64,000 nt of DNA. Source: Bacteroidia bacterium (GTDB taxonomy: Bacteria; Bacteroidota; Bacteroidia; J057). The stretch covers positions 1,922,001 to 1,986,000 of the forward strand of contig JAWKNO010000003.1 in the NCBI GenBank assembly GCA_041391665.1, given 5' to 3'. Every line of letters begins with the position of its first letter. The stretch's first letter is position 1. This document shows, in pieces, positions 1-8,638 of this stretch. The notes below the pieces were generated by a model. The model had not been told where the DNA came from and made no database searches. It worked only from the letters and a program-made list of their open reading frames with translations. The position numbers were made by a program, and so were the translations under genes.

Positions 1-895
1 TCCACCAGTCTGCAAACACCGAGGCCATCGCACCAAACTTTGCCAGTTCGGGGGCAACTTTAAATCCTTCATTGACGTGCTGGAAAGTAATGCGCTTAAT
101 ACCAAAGTCTTTACATACATTCATCAGCATCACAATTTCATCGGCCCGGTAGGAGTGGCAGTGAATGATGACTTTGTTGTTGAGCACATCTACCAGCGTT
201 TCCATCCGGAGGCTGTATTCGGGAGGTGTGGCGGAAGGGTTGGTTTTCTTTTCCTCGTTGTATTTTGCCCAGCTTTTTTCATACTGGCGGGCTTTGGAAA
301 AAGAATCTCTGAACACGGCTTCCATACCCATACGGGTGCGGGGACTGATATTGCGGCTTACACCGTAAGAACGCATGGGGTTTTCGCCAAGGGCAAATTT
401 GATGGTTCGGGGCGCACCTTCCATACGTATCTGGTCGGGGTCTGTAAGCCCCCATCGCATTTTGATGGTTTCACACTGACCGCCGATGGCGTTTGCAGAG
501 CCATGCATGGCATGAGTCGTTGTAACTCCACCGGCAAGTGCCCGATAGATAGAAATATCCAGTGGATCGAGTACATCGCCGGTCCAGACTTCGGCCGTAA
601 CCGGGCTGGTTGATTCGTTGATAGCGAGAAGCCCGAGGTGAGAGTGTGCGTCAATAATGCCCGGCATCACATGCAGGCCCGTGGCATCTATTTCCCTGAC
701 GTCTTTGGGTGCTTTCAGTCCTTTGCCGATTTTGCTGATTTTACCATCGACGATCAGTACATCTGTATTTTCGAGCGTACCATTGGTGATGGTGATCACC
801 GTACCATTTTTTATCAGAAGGCTTCCCTTTGGAATCTGCGCCGTAAGGCTTTGCACAATTACGGCAAGGAATAAAAATATAAATGGAAATTTCAT
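1..895 (-). CDS. Amidohydrolase, secreted (C-terminus beyond window)
   Basis: Only the first 298 codons are present; the gene runs off the left edge. The start at 895 gives a clear signal peptide (MKFPFIFLFLAVIVQSLTAQ), so the enzyme is exported. An N-terminal beta-sandwich segment (residues about 22-75) leads into the metal-binding motif DAHSHLG (H84, H86) of the amidohydrolase superfamily. A further metal-ligand candidate lies in the strand reading IIHCHSYRADE near residue 240, followed by TFQHVNEG. These are the expected landmarks of a metal-dependent amidohydrolase of the imidazolonepropionase-like secreted group. The substrate cannot be told. It follows the next amidohydrolase-like gene with a 14-bp gap on the same strand, so the two are probably one operon. 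High confidence in family, low in substrate. Confidence 0.85.
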   Translation of the reverse strand, partial: MKFPFIFLFLAVIVQSLTAQIPKGSLLIKNGTVITITNGTLENTDVLIVDGKISKIGKGLKAPKDVREIDATGLHVMPGIIDAHSHLGLLAINESTSPVTAEVWTGDVLDPLDISIYRALAGGVTTTHAMHGSANAIGGQCETIKMRWGLTDPDQIRMEGAPRTIKFALGENPMRSYGVSRNISPRTRMGMEAVFRDSFSKARQYEKSWAKYNEEKKTNPSATPPEYSLRMETLVDVLNNKVIIHCHSYRADEIVMLMNVCKDFGIKRITFQHVNEGFKVAPELAKFGAMASVFADWW

Positions 896-909
896 TGGTG
901 TAAGGTTTG

Positions 910-2655
910 TTAGTTGTTTTCTGGGGAGGATTCTTTTTCACCTTCAATCGGGAATGAGCCAAATTCGCCAAAAGTCATCGTTCCTGACAGTTTGTTTCCC
1001 TCGATCGCAGCTGTCGCTTCTATTTCTGCCGATTGTCCCCGCATATCAAACGTATAGGAGAAGGTCAGTTCTTTTCCGTCAAATTCCACCACGTCCAGGT
1101 CATTGCTCATCTGGCCGTTGGAACCCTCAAAAGAAATCGTACCGGAAAGTGCACCACCTTCGTTTTTGATGACCAGTACACCCGGTCTTTCCCCCATTTG
1201 AGAGCGGGTTACGATATTCCATTTTCCCACTACTGCCTTTACCGCATCGGGGTTTGTGGCAGATTTACTGCCAGCAGGTTTGGTGCTCATCACATACTTT
1301 TTTCCATCGACAAAAACGTATTTGATGGCAGATTTTTCGGCAAAAACAGGTTTGTCTGTAATGACGAGATTAGCCATTTTTCCTTTTTCCACTGTACCCA
1401 TCACATTGGAAAGACCGAGAAGGGAAGCGGGATTTGTGGTGAGTGCAGCCAGGGCAGCATTTTCAGAAAGACCATATTTGATCATGATCCGGATTTGAGA
1501 AAGGATGTCTTTCGGCTTTGCTTCGAGCATGGAGAAGCCAAAGGTTATTCCGGCTTTTTCAAATGCTGAAGCCTGAGAAGCGTATAGCTTATATGCTTCG
1601 AGTCGCCTCTTTTCCAGTTCTGCCTTTTCTTTTTCGGCAGGTGTTTCTTCTTTTGTTGCGGTTTCTTCAGCCTTTCCGGTTCTGACAGGTTTTTCTTCGA
1701 CTTCTTTTGGTAAGTCGAGAGAAAGAAAAACCGGAATATTTTGGGATTTGATTTTATCGGTCAGTTCCCAGCCCTGTTTGCATTCTGCCAGCATAAGCGA
1801 AAAGCCCATCTCCTTTTGCATACTGATTGCCCGCTGAATGTCCAGCACATTTTCAGTTTTAAACACCACAGGCAGCTCTTTTCTGACAACCGGATAAAGT
1901 GCCTGGAGCGTAGGGTCGTATTCGGGATGTCTGACGCCGGCAGGATTTTTGGCATATGCCGCTTCGTGTTCCATGGCATATTTTGTCTGGCTGTAAAGTT
2001 CTTTCCATTTAGCCATGACCCCCAGCAGAGTAGCCGGATAAACGCCCGGAGCGCCTGTAAACTGACTAAACTGAGAGGTGTTTTCACGCAATACCAGCTG
2101 GTTTGCCTTGCCTTCCCCGAGGAGGACGATCATCCCTGATCCGGGGAGCATTTTCCCTCTGGGTACGACGTGGGCAGAGGTAAAGCCCGCCTCCCGCATG
2201 GCGGCAATTGATTTGTCCGAAGGATCAAATAAGTCCACCGCTTTGCGGTCGGTCTGAATGCCGGCTACGTCGGCAGGAGGATTGACCGGATTTTCGGGAC
2301 GGGTCCGCTCTTCGCCTGAGTTTCTGGCAGTTTCTGTACGGGGAATGCCCAGATGAGAAAGCCCGCCTACAAAACCCGCGTAGAGGTACATAGAATCTGC
2401 GGCCATGACTTCGGCTTCGCCCGGAATCGCCACATCTTTACCGACAGATACAATCAGTCCGTTTTTTACAATGACCGTAACATCTTCCAGCACCACACCG
2501 GGAGATTGAATGACATTCACGTGTGTGATAGCGAAAGTATTGGTTACGGGTGAGAGTTCTGAGGCCTTATTTTGGCTCCAAAGCAACCCGGGAGATACTA
2601 TTATCAGAAAGACCAGACAGAAAATAGTCCCCACATAACACAGATAATTTTTCAT
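910..2655 (-). CDS. Secreted amidohydrolase-like protein with degenerate metal site
   Basis: This is a 581-aa protein with signal peptide (hydrophobic residues 8-26, cleavage near LLWSQ). Residues about 40-460 follow the amidohydrolase plan. That includes a closing segment ENAALAALTTNPASLLGL and MGTVEKGKMANLVITD, the usual 'LATxNPA..LGL..GSIxxGKxADLVV' end of these enzymes. The HxH motif reads GGLSHLG around residues 97-103: the Asp and first His of the expected DAHSH are lost and only H101 remains, so metal binding at the usual site is doubtful. A lysine/glutamate-rich linker lies near residues 325-350. A beta-rich C-terminal domain of about 110 residues follows, with repeated GTISF/GTMTF strands. 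It lies upstream of the intact amidohydrolase, so the two may be partners. Function unknown. Confidence 0.8.
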   Translation of the reverse strand: MKNYLCYVGTIFCLVFLIIVSPGLLWSQNKASELSPVTNTFAITHVNVIQSPGVVLEDVTVIVKNGLIVSVGKDVAIPGEAEVMAADSMYLYAGFVGGLSHLGIPRTETARNSGEERTRPENPVNPPADVAGIQTDRKAVDLFDPSDKSIAAMREAGFTSAHVVPRGKMLPGSGMIVLLGEGKANQLVLRENTSQFSQFTGAPGVYPATLLGVMAKWKELYSQTKYAMEHEAAYAKNPAGVRHPEYDPTLQALYPVVRKELPVVFKTENVLDIQRAISMQKEMGFSLMLAECKQGWELTDKIKSQNIPVFLSLDLPKEVEEKPVRTGKAEETATKEETPAEKEKAELEKRRLEAYKLYASQASAFEKAGITFGFSMLEAKPKDILSQIRIMIKYGLSENAALAALTTNPASLLGLSNVMGTVEKGKMANLVITDKPVFAEKSAIKYVFVDGKKYVMSTKPAGSKSATNPDAVKAVVGKWNIVTRSQMGERPGVLVIKNEGGALSGTISFEGSNGQMSNDLDVVEFDGKELTFSYTFDMRGQSAEIEATAAIEGNKLSGTMTFGEFGSFPIEGEKESSPENN

Positions 2656-2780
2656 ACTGAATGGTTAAAGCTTTTGATGAAACTCAAATCTACCAAAATA
2701 GGCCGAATACCGGATAAACCCCACCACTAATTTGTGACAGAGAGTATATTTTACCCTTGGCTTTATTCTGTTTGCCGACC

Positions 2781-3653
2781 TCAATCCTTAAACCTGGCGC
2801 GTATATAAGCCAGCATATCGCTCATCACAGGTGTAATATTTGACGGGCCGGAACGAATAAAAAATAATTCTTTCTGAGGGCCTTCCTTGAGAAATGCGGG
2901 TTTATTGGAAGCAGCACAATCATAGCGGAGTACGACTTTCCCATCGACCTCATCTACATCATAAGAAACCAGGCTGGCAAAAAATCCGCCGATCCGGTCT
3001 TTGATCATGCCGATGATGCTCAGGTTAAAGTTTTCAATCTCCTTTTCATTTTCAAATTCCACCCCGCAGATTTCGCTGTTGTCTTTGACTCCTACCAGCA
3101 AGGTTCCTCCACTGGTGTTCATAAAGGCAGAAAGGGTTTTCAGCATGGCGGGTTTGACAGACTTGCTGGCCGCTTCTTTGAATTCGAGGTTTTCACTTTC
3201 GCCGTCCTCAATAAGCTTTTCAGTAGTAAAAGGCAGATCCCGGTGTAAGTATTGAACAATTCGCACCGTAAGTCCCCGCACGATCTTCAGGCTTAACATC
3301 GGGTCGATATATTCTCCTGAAAATAGTTTTTCACTGTCGAAAGCGAGAAGCCGGGTATCCTGTAGCGCCCGTATCGTGCCCATTCTGAGGCTTTGGGTAA
3401 AAATGGCCACCTCGCCAAAAATTTCACCGCGCTCATAGATTTTCTTTTCTCCGTCGCGAAGCGTAAGGAGCAGTTCGCCTTCTTCCACCAGATAAAAGTT
3501 TTGCCCTTTCTGGCTCATGGAAAAAACTTCCTGGTTTTTATGAAATTTCTTTCGCTCAGTAATAATCAGCAGCTGTTCCTTTTCCGAATCTTCCAATTCC
3601 TGAAAAAGCGTATTCTGGCTGAGTATTTTGAAAAATTCCTGTTTGTCGATCAT
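2781..3653 (-). CDS. Cyclic-nucleotide-binding domain / AlbA_2 (Schlafen-type) fusion
   Basis: The start MIDKQEFFKIL at 3653 is preferred; an in-frame ATG 13 codons upstream (3692) has no family support. Residues about 5-120 are a CRP-type cyclic-nucleotide-binding beta-roll (LFQELEDSEKEQL, YLVEEGELLL, GEIFGEVAIF, RALQDTRLLAFD). The second half carries ENLEFKEA, then FMNTSGGTLLVGVKDN. These are the signature strands of the AlbA_2/Schlafen putative DNA- or RNA-binding domain, and it ends in a helical tail. No CRP-type helix-turn-helix is visible. The pairing suggests a nucleotide- or ligand-sensing switch acting through the AlbA_2 domain, but that is inference. It stands alone between unrelated genes; the flanking gaps (2656-2780 and 3654-3775) contain nothing recognised. 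Confidence 0.8.
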   Translation of the reverse strand: MIDKQEFFKILSQNTLFQELEDSEKEQLLIITERKKFHKNQEVFSMSQKGQNFYLVEEGELLLTLRDGEKKIYERGEIFGEVAIFTQSLRMGTIRALQDTRLLAFDSEKLFSGEYIDPMLSLKIVRGLTVRIVQYLHRDLPFTTEKLIEDGESENLEFKEAASKSVKPAMLKTLSAFMNTSGGTLLVGVKDNSEICGVEFENEKEIENFNLSIIGMIKDRIGGFFASLVSYDVDEVDGKVVLRYDCAASNKPAFLKEGPQKELFFIRSGPSNITPVMSDMLAYIRARFKD

Positions 3654-3775
3654 ACCTGAGTGGTTTGGGTAAAGATGGGAAAAAATTACCACTCAAATAA
3701 ACAATTACCTTTCTTTCGCTGGCCAATCCAACTTAAACTTTACTTCCGGCAAAGGCGGCGCGTTTCTTAGCAGGT

Positions 3776-4474
3776 TTATTTTGGCAAAAACCATATCGCC
3801 TTCGCCGCGCCGCAGAGTTTTCCCTCCGCTGTGAAGACGGCTGTGCCGGAGTGAAGCTTGCGCCCTTCCTGGCCTTCCTTCCAGCCGATGACTATGTGAG
3901 GTTGGCCAATAACTACGGGAGCAACCAGTTCTGCGGTAAAGCGGCCCAGCAAAATCGGCCCGTATGAATCCACAGCCGCAAAAGCGCCGGGACAGTCCAA
4001 TGCCGACCAGACAAATTCGCGCTTCGCGAATCCCTGTCCGTCGTCTAAAGAAACATCGGGAACCCAGGGGGAAGCGACCATCTCGCGGTCTTTCACCCTG
4101 CCGGGAAAAATATTCAGTCCATCGCCAGCTTTCCGGTCGGGGCCACAGACAAAACAGCGAGGAAAAGCATGATGCTGAAATCCTGTATAAAAAGGAACCG
4201 CATCTTTTGCCTCTTCAAAACCGGGAGGGTTGGGAATGTCCAGCGAAATATCCGCAGGTTTTGCCTCCGCTACGAGGATGTCGCCCCAAAGTACGCGAAG
4301 GTAGTCGTTGCTTTCCCGCACTACCTCCATAGGCAAATCCAGCGGAGGAGGAATCCGAAGCGTTACTTCGGCGGGGCCGTCAAAATACGCGCCGACGCGC
4401 CCGGAGATATACCCGCCGTTGGCGGAGTCGGGCGGGCCGCAAAACCGGCTGTTTACGGTGATGAATGAAGCCAT
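3776..4474 (-). CDS. Hotdog-fold thioesterase-like protein
   Basis: This is a 232-aa cytoplasmic protein without signal peptide. An N-terminal FCGPPDSANGGY motif and a central CFVCGP motif mark a small family of double-hotdog-like proteins related to PaaI-type acyl-CoA thioesterases. The typical strand-helix pattern (GGYISGRVG, then TLRIPPPLDLPMEV) is visible. A second half-domain follows (FVWSALDCPGAFAAV, ILLGRFTAELVAPV, HSGTAVFTAEGKLCGAAKAIW). The catalytic acid cannot be assigned by eye. It ends 5 bp before the next leftward gene's territory and may be co-transcribed with the 255-aa barrel gene upstream. Confidence 0.6.
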   Translation of the reverse strand: MASFITVNSRFCGPPDSANGGYISGRVGAYFDGPAEVTLRIPPPLDLPMEVVRESNDYLRVLWGDILVAEAKPADISLDIPNPPGFEEAKDAVPFYTGFQHHAFPRCFVCGPDRKAGDGLNIFPGRVKDREMVASPWVPDVSLDDGQGFAKREFVWSALDCPGAFAAVDSYGPILLGRFTAELVAPVVIGQPHIVIGWKEGQEGRKLHSGTAVFTAEGKLCGAAKAIWFLPK

Positions 4475-4479
4475 TATAC

Positions 4480-5247
4480 TCAGATTTTACGGATGGGTTT
4501 TCGGTAGCGGTTGTAGATTCTTTGGCCGGAGGGTCTTTCCCAATTCTGATAGGTTTTATCAGAATTCAATATCACAAAACCCAGTTTTACCGCCCAGTAA
4601 ATATGTACCCGCCTTTCAACTCCTTTTACCTGATCCCTCCTGCCAAAGTCAAAATTAAAATCCAAAGGCCCGGCATTGGGGGTAAAGGGCTGCTCATTTA
4701 ACGTCTGATGGGTAGCTGAAACGCGCTTGGGCCCCATACCTGCAAAAAACTGCATCACTACTTTTTCGCCCAATCGGCAATGCAACCCGCCATTAATATT
4801 CCATCCCACCGACTTCACGACGATATCTGCCCGCTCGTATGACCACTGTTCGCCATCGCGCCAATACCAGCTGCCAAAACGGGTATAGGACTCCGGATGG
4901 TAAAAAAACTGAAACCCTATTGAGGACTGTACATACCGGAAGCGATAACCCGGATGAACGTTTAAGCCCATCCGCAATTTGCCGTAATCGTAGTCAAATC
5001 TCCCGATGGTCTCCGGCGGATTCCCCCACGGGTAAAGGGGAAGCTCAAACCCATATTCTGCTTCAACCGCCAGAACAGGTATAGGCCGGTACTCCAGCCC
5101 TGCGAAAAAAGCAGGTCTTTCTATTGCAGCCCAACTGAGCAAATCGGTTTTTGCGATCAGGATGGGAAAGGTGGATTCCCGCTGCCCAAAAGCATTGCGG
5201 GACAGAAGAACGACAGAAATCAGCAGAAGTATTGTGCGGGACTTCAT
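4480..5247 (-). CDS. Predicted outer-membrane beta-barrel protein
   Basis: This 255-aa protein has a Sec signal peptide (hydrophobic residues 5-16, cleavage near NAFGQ). The mature part is rich in aromatic residues spaced as in amphipathic strands (FFAGLEYRPIPVLAVEAEYGFEL, LRMGLNVHPGYRFRYVQSSIGFQF, VMQFFAGMGPKRVS, IYWAVKLGFVIL), which suggests a small outer-membrane barrel. It resembles the DUF3575-like barrels of Bacteroidota, but the match is by pattern only. Its stop is 5 bp from the start of the thioesterase-like gene downstream (4474), so the two may share a transcript. Function unknown. Confidence 0.65.
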   Translation of the reverse strand: MKSRTILLLISVVLLSRNAFGQRESTFPILIAKTDLLSWAAIERPAFFAGLEYRPIPVLAVEAEYGFELPLYPWGNPPETIGRFDYDYGKLRMGLNVHPGYRFRYVQSSIGFQFFYHPESYTRFGSWYWRDGEQWSYERADIVVKSVGWNINGGLHCRLGEKVVMQFFAGMGPKRVSATHQTLNEQPFTPNAGPLDFNFDFGRRDQVKGVERRVHIYWAVKLGFVILNSDKTYQNWERPSGQRIYNRYRKPIRKI

Positions 5248-5319
5248 GTGAGACGGGGTTATAAAATCATCGCAAGGAATAAATGCTACTGCAATATATG
5301 CATTCTGTATTTTATTCCC

Positions 5320-6597
5320 TCAACCCTGCTTCAACACCTGATGGCCGATCCCACATTCGAGGCATCGTTTTTCGTCGCAGTAGTTTTTCTTTAGCTGGAT
5401 CATTCCCTGTGAATGGAGTGCGTTGGGGTTTTTCAGTCCCAATGAGGTAAATGTGCGGGTGATGCGATTGTCTTCGGGAGAAAGTCGGGAAAATATATCG
5501 GTAATCATTTCGCTGAGGTTGTTGCGCCCATGTGCACGGTGATACAACCAGGCTACCGGCAGGATGGCATTGATCAGGAGCAATTCTTTTTGCAAATGGC
5601 CCATGAGCTTTTTGCTTTGGGCAGAAGCTTGTGAAAACCGGTAATGTGTCTCCCAATAATGGGAAACACCAATAGGTATCCCCAGAAACCGGTCGAGGTT
5701 TTCAGGTTCGAGCAAGCGTATCAGATGGGGAAAAATGTTGAGCATACAGGCGGTTTGCGTAATGCGAATCGTCGGAAAACCTGCCGGTCGCATACGCATA
5801 AAGCGAATTTGCAGATTCTCAGGTGTTTCGATTTTGTGTTTAGCTGAAAGAAAAATCCATTCATCCCAAAGTTTCTGGTGGTATGTGTCAATGATTTCTT
5901 CCGGCCTGCACAAGCCCGACACACCCAATATCAAGGCTTCCATTTGCAGAATATTGCCGGTATAATTTTGCATGATTTTCCAGGGAATAAGCTGAGCGAT
6001 TCTTCGAAAAGGTTCTTTATTCACCGGCCCGCCCATGATGGCCATAATTTCTTCCCACAAGGCCTGCGTCCAGTCCATATTTTGAGAAGGAAATCCGGCG
6101 GTAATTTTTATCGCTTTTTCCTCCACACGCTCCACGCCCAGTCGTTCAACCCAAATGGTAGTATGAATCTCGTCAACCCCGCCAATCAGCGCAGCACAGG
6201 GAATCTGCCCTGATGATTCGGAAAAACGATCATATCGCTGCAGGAGGTTTCCTGCAATTCGCCCATCCAAAACCAACTCCGGAATCACCGTCCCATCTTC
6301 GCGCATCACAGGTTCACCCTGAGAATAGAGCACAACGTGAAGAACGGTATTGTTGTACAGCGGGTCCCGGTCATGTCCGTGAAGGTACCATTCTTTCGCA
6401 TTCACATGGATTTCCACTTGTCCCGACCATTCGATTTCGCCGATTCTTACCAGCGACTGAAAAAAATCAGGCCCCTGGTTGTGGTTCCATGTACCGGGTT
6501 GGAGAATGACCACCGGCAGCCCATCAGATGTTTGCAGATTTTTTGCGTCAAAATTACGGGTACGCCATACGTAGTGCAGAAAAGATTCAGGTATCAT
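5320..6597 (-). CDS. DUF2851 family protein
   Basis: This 425-aa cytoplasmic protein is recognised from its N-terminus: ESFLHYVWRTRNFDAKNLQT, then GPDF at residues 42-45, SGQVEIHVNAKEW near 58-70 and HGHDRDPLYNNTVLHVV. All are typical of the Bacteroidota-specific DUF2851 family. The D44...E62-x-H...K68 arrangement in a beta-hairpin looks like a nuclease-type (PD-(D/E)XK-like) core, but that is only a reading of the pattern. The C-terminus has two Cys pairs (C-x4-C and C-x2-C in CDEKRCLECGIGH), possibly a metal site. It stands alone; about 70 bp separate it from the neighbouring genes on each side. Confidence 0.8.
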   Translation of the reverse strand: MIPESFLHYVWRTRNFDAKNLQTSDGLPVVILQPGTWNHNQGPDFFQSLVRIGEIEWSGQVEIHVNAKEWYLHGHDRDPLYNNTVLHVVLYSQGEPVMREDGTVIPELVLDGRIAGNLLQRYDRFSESSGQIPCAALIGGVDEIHTTIWVERLGVERVEEKAIKITAGFPSQNMDWTQALWEEIMAIMGGPVNKEPFRRIAQLIPWKIMQNYTGNILQMEALILGVSGLCRPEEIIDTYHQKLWDEWIFLSAKHKIETPENLQIRFMRMRPAGFPTIRITQTACMLNIFPHLIRLLEPENLDRFLGIPIGVSHYWETHYRFSQASAQSKKLMGHLQKELLLINAILPVAWLYHRAHGRNNLSEMITDIFSRLSPEDNRITRTFTSLGLKNPNALHSQGMIQLKKNYCDEKRCLECGIGHQVLKQG

Positions 6598-6669
6598 GGT
6601 TGTGTGTATTCAGGTAAATAAGACTGCTGCCTGTATATACCCAAATTCCACAAAATGTAACCACCTGTG

Positions 6670-7665
6670 TCAGTTCCAGGCGAGATTTTTTCTATCGTCC
6701 CAATACTCCGATGCAGGCTGGGTAATTGCGCCAAGTATTTCTTCTGCCTGTTTGTCCCACTTCACGGAAAGCGCCTGAAGATTGGATCGCAGTTGTTCGG
6801 GTAGCGCAGCACCACTCAGTACGACATCTGCCCAGGGTTGGGCCAATACACCGGCAATGGCCAGCGCATCGGGAGAAGTTTCCAGCCTTTGAGCTTCAGC
6901 GCGCAGAATATCTATCCGATCCGCAAATCGCGGAATGGCATTTCTTTCTGTCAGCCGTCCATTGGCCACGGCTTCTTTGACAATAACGCCCATGCCCCTG
7001 TCGTGGGCTTCTTCGAGGGCAGTGCCTGCGGATCGTTCCAGGAGGTTCCAGGTAGCCTGTACAGCATCAAACAGTGGCTGCCGGTCGATGACTACCCGGA
7101 AGGCTTTTCGCAACACCTCGGCCTGATTGGGGCCGCTGAGAGAAAGACCGATGAGGATACCTCCCGACTTCATGCGGGCAAGTTCGTTGAGAACAGACGT
7201 ATTGGCCAGCACACCACTTTCCAGCGTAGCAGAATGAATCTGATACAGATCCGGATATTGGTGAAGGCAGGCGACAGACTCTTTCCACTGCCGTTGAAGT
7301 ACAGGAAGTGAGTGATCTTTGATTTCGTGATTTTCGGCCTCCACCTGCCAGTTGGCAGTGTAGGTATAGCCCCATTTTGATCCGACAACAGCGTCGCCCG
7401 AAGCGCGGTCATGATGGAGGAGCCAGTTCCCCAGAAAATCCTCTCCTTTGCCATAAGAGCGGGCTGCGTCGAAGTAGCGGATACCGGAAGCCCAGGCCAG
7501 ATCGAGGAGCTGATGTGCCTGTTGTTCCATGCGGGTTTCGGTATAGTTAAAAAAAAGATCTTTGCCGTGGCCAAGGGTAATATAGCCAGGGCGGCCCAGC
7601 GCAGCCATACCCAGTCCGATGCGGCTTACTTTCAGAGCGGAGTCACCGAGGGTTTTGTATAACAT
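6670..7665 (-). CDS. Aldo/keto reductase
   Basis: This 331-aa NAD(P)H-dependent oxidoreductase has the TIM-barrel aldo/keto reductase fold. The catalytic tetrad can be read: Asp and Tyr in YFDAARSYGKGE, Lys in VGSKWGYTY and His in YQIHSATLE. The C-terminal cofactor-loop region (VLSGAALPEQLRSNLQAL) is present and the length is normal. The substrate is unknown. It is divergent from the methyltransferase gene at 7729, with only 63 bp between start codons. A TAGTTTTG box on the minus strand (7683-7690) lies about 18 bp upstream of its ATG and could be its -7 element. One of four aldo/keto reductase genes in this window. Confidence 0.88.
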   Translation of the reverse strand: MLYKTLGDSALKVSRIGLGMAALGRPGYITLGHGKDLFFNYTETRMEQQAHQLLDLAWASGIRYFDAARSYGKGEDFLGNWLLHHDRASGDAVVGSKWGYTYTANWQVEAENHEIKDHSLPVLQRQWKESVACLHQYPDLYQIHSATLESGVLANTSVLNELARMKSGGILIGLSLSGPNQAEVLRKAFRVVIDRQPLFDAVQATWNLLERSAGTALEEAHDRGMGVIVKEAVANGRLTERNAIPRFADRIDILRAEAQRLETSPDALAIAGVLAQPWADVVLSGAALPEQLRSNLQALSVKWDKQAEEILGAITQPASEYWDDRKNLAWN

Positions 7666-7682
7666 GAATCATTGTTTCCCAC

Positions 7683-7710
7683 CAAAACTAAAACAAAATT
7701 GCTAACTTTG
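7683..7710. promoter_or_regulatory. Divergent pair of TAnnTTTG -7 boxes
   Basis: On the plus strand TAACTTTG (7703-7710) fits the Bacteroidota -7 consensus TAnnTTTG and lies 18 bp before the methyltransferase ATG at 7729. On the minus strand TAGTTTTG (7690-7683) fits the same consensus and serves the aldo/keto reductase starting at 7665. No TTG -33 element was found at the ideal 17-23 bp distance for either, so each call rests on the -7 box alone. The plus-strand box also argues against the earlier ATG at 7672 as the methyltransferase start. Confidence 0.45.
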
Positions 7711-7728
7711 TTGCCAGAAGAAAATTTT

Positions 7729-8637
7729 ATGCTAAAACAACTGGTTCGACCCGTTTACCGGTTTTCTCACCAACTGCTATTTAGCACCAGCCAGTGGAAT
7801 CCGCTGTTTCGGAAAACCTATGGCGGCAAACCTGTAACCAAAGGCCATATTTCGGCAGATCACCTCGCCGACCCCCGGCTGGATGACCAGCTGGTCGAAA
7901 AGCTAAAGGAGGCGGGCATTGGGGTAAAACCCTTTGAAATAGATGTCCCTGGATATAAAGACTACCTCAAAAAAGTGGATTACCCAGACACGTACTATGG
8001 CGGGGGAAAAATACCGGGGAAAAATTTTACCGAAAAAACCCTCGAACATTACGTCTCTACCTCTTTCATTCCTTTTGATGAGGATACAGTATTTATCGAT
8101 GTAGCAGCTTGCACGTCACCTTTTTATACCATTGTGCGGCGGCTTTACGGTTGCCGGGAAACTTACCAGCAAGATCTGGTCTATCCCAAAGGCCTGAATG
8201 GCGACAAGATCGGTGGCTACGCCTCCGAACTTTACCTGCCCGATGGCAGCGTGGATGCGGTAACGCTTCACTGCTCTCTGGAGCACTTTGAAGGAAACTC
8301 TGACACCGAGTTTTTTCAGGAGCTTTCACGTGTGCTTCGCCCGGGGGGAAGGGCTGTAATTTTGCCTTTTTACCTTGCGGGAGAATATACGATTCATGTG
8401 GACCCGGCCTATAACCTGCTCAAATTTCATCGCCCCAAAATAGACCCCAGGGCAAAACTCCGATACTGTAACTGGTACCAGTTTTTTTCCCGCCACTACG
8501 ACCCGCAAGCCCTTCAGGAGCGAATTCTTTCCAAAGTACCCGACCTGAATCTGACCGTCTATCACGTGCAAAATTTTCGGGAAGTTGACCCTTCGTGTTA
8601 TCTCCGTTTTATCGGTGTTTTTGAAAAAAAATCTTAA
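7729..8637 (+). CDS. Class I SAM-dependent methyltransferase-like protein
   Basis: The start at 7729 (MLKQLVRPVYRFSHQ) is chosen because a -7 promoter box lies between it and the longer ORF start at 7672. The protein has about 302 residues. A methyltransferase type 11 core is seen late in the protein: YLPDGSVDAVTLHCSLEHFEG, then FFQELSRVLRPGGRAVILPF, the motif IV-VI region. Motif I is unusual, reading FIDVAACTSP in place of a GxGxG loop, so cofactor binding is uncertain. The N-terminal 90 residues are unassigned. Its stop is one base before the ATG of the next gene, so the two are translationally coupled. Confidence 0.7.
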   Translation: MLKQLVRPVYRFSHQLLFSTSQWNPLFRKTYGGKPVTKGHISADHLADPRLDDQLVEKLKEAGIGVKPFEIDVPGYKDYLKKVDYPDTYYGGGKIPGKNFTEKTLEHYVSTSFIPFDEDTVFIDVAACTSPFYTIVRRLYGCRETYQQDLVYPKGLNGDKIGGYASELYLPDGSVDAVTLHCSLEHFEGNSDTEFFQELSRVLRPGGRAVILPFYLAGEYTIHVDPAYNLLKFHRPKIDPRAKLRYCNWYQFFSRHYDPQALQERILSKVPDLNLTVYHVQNFREVDPSCYLRFIGVFEKKS

Positions 8638-8638
8638 G

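Noticed and set aside
7672..7728. Extended start of the methyltransferase gene
   Set aside because: A -7 promoter box lies inside it and its residues do not look like the protein start.
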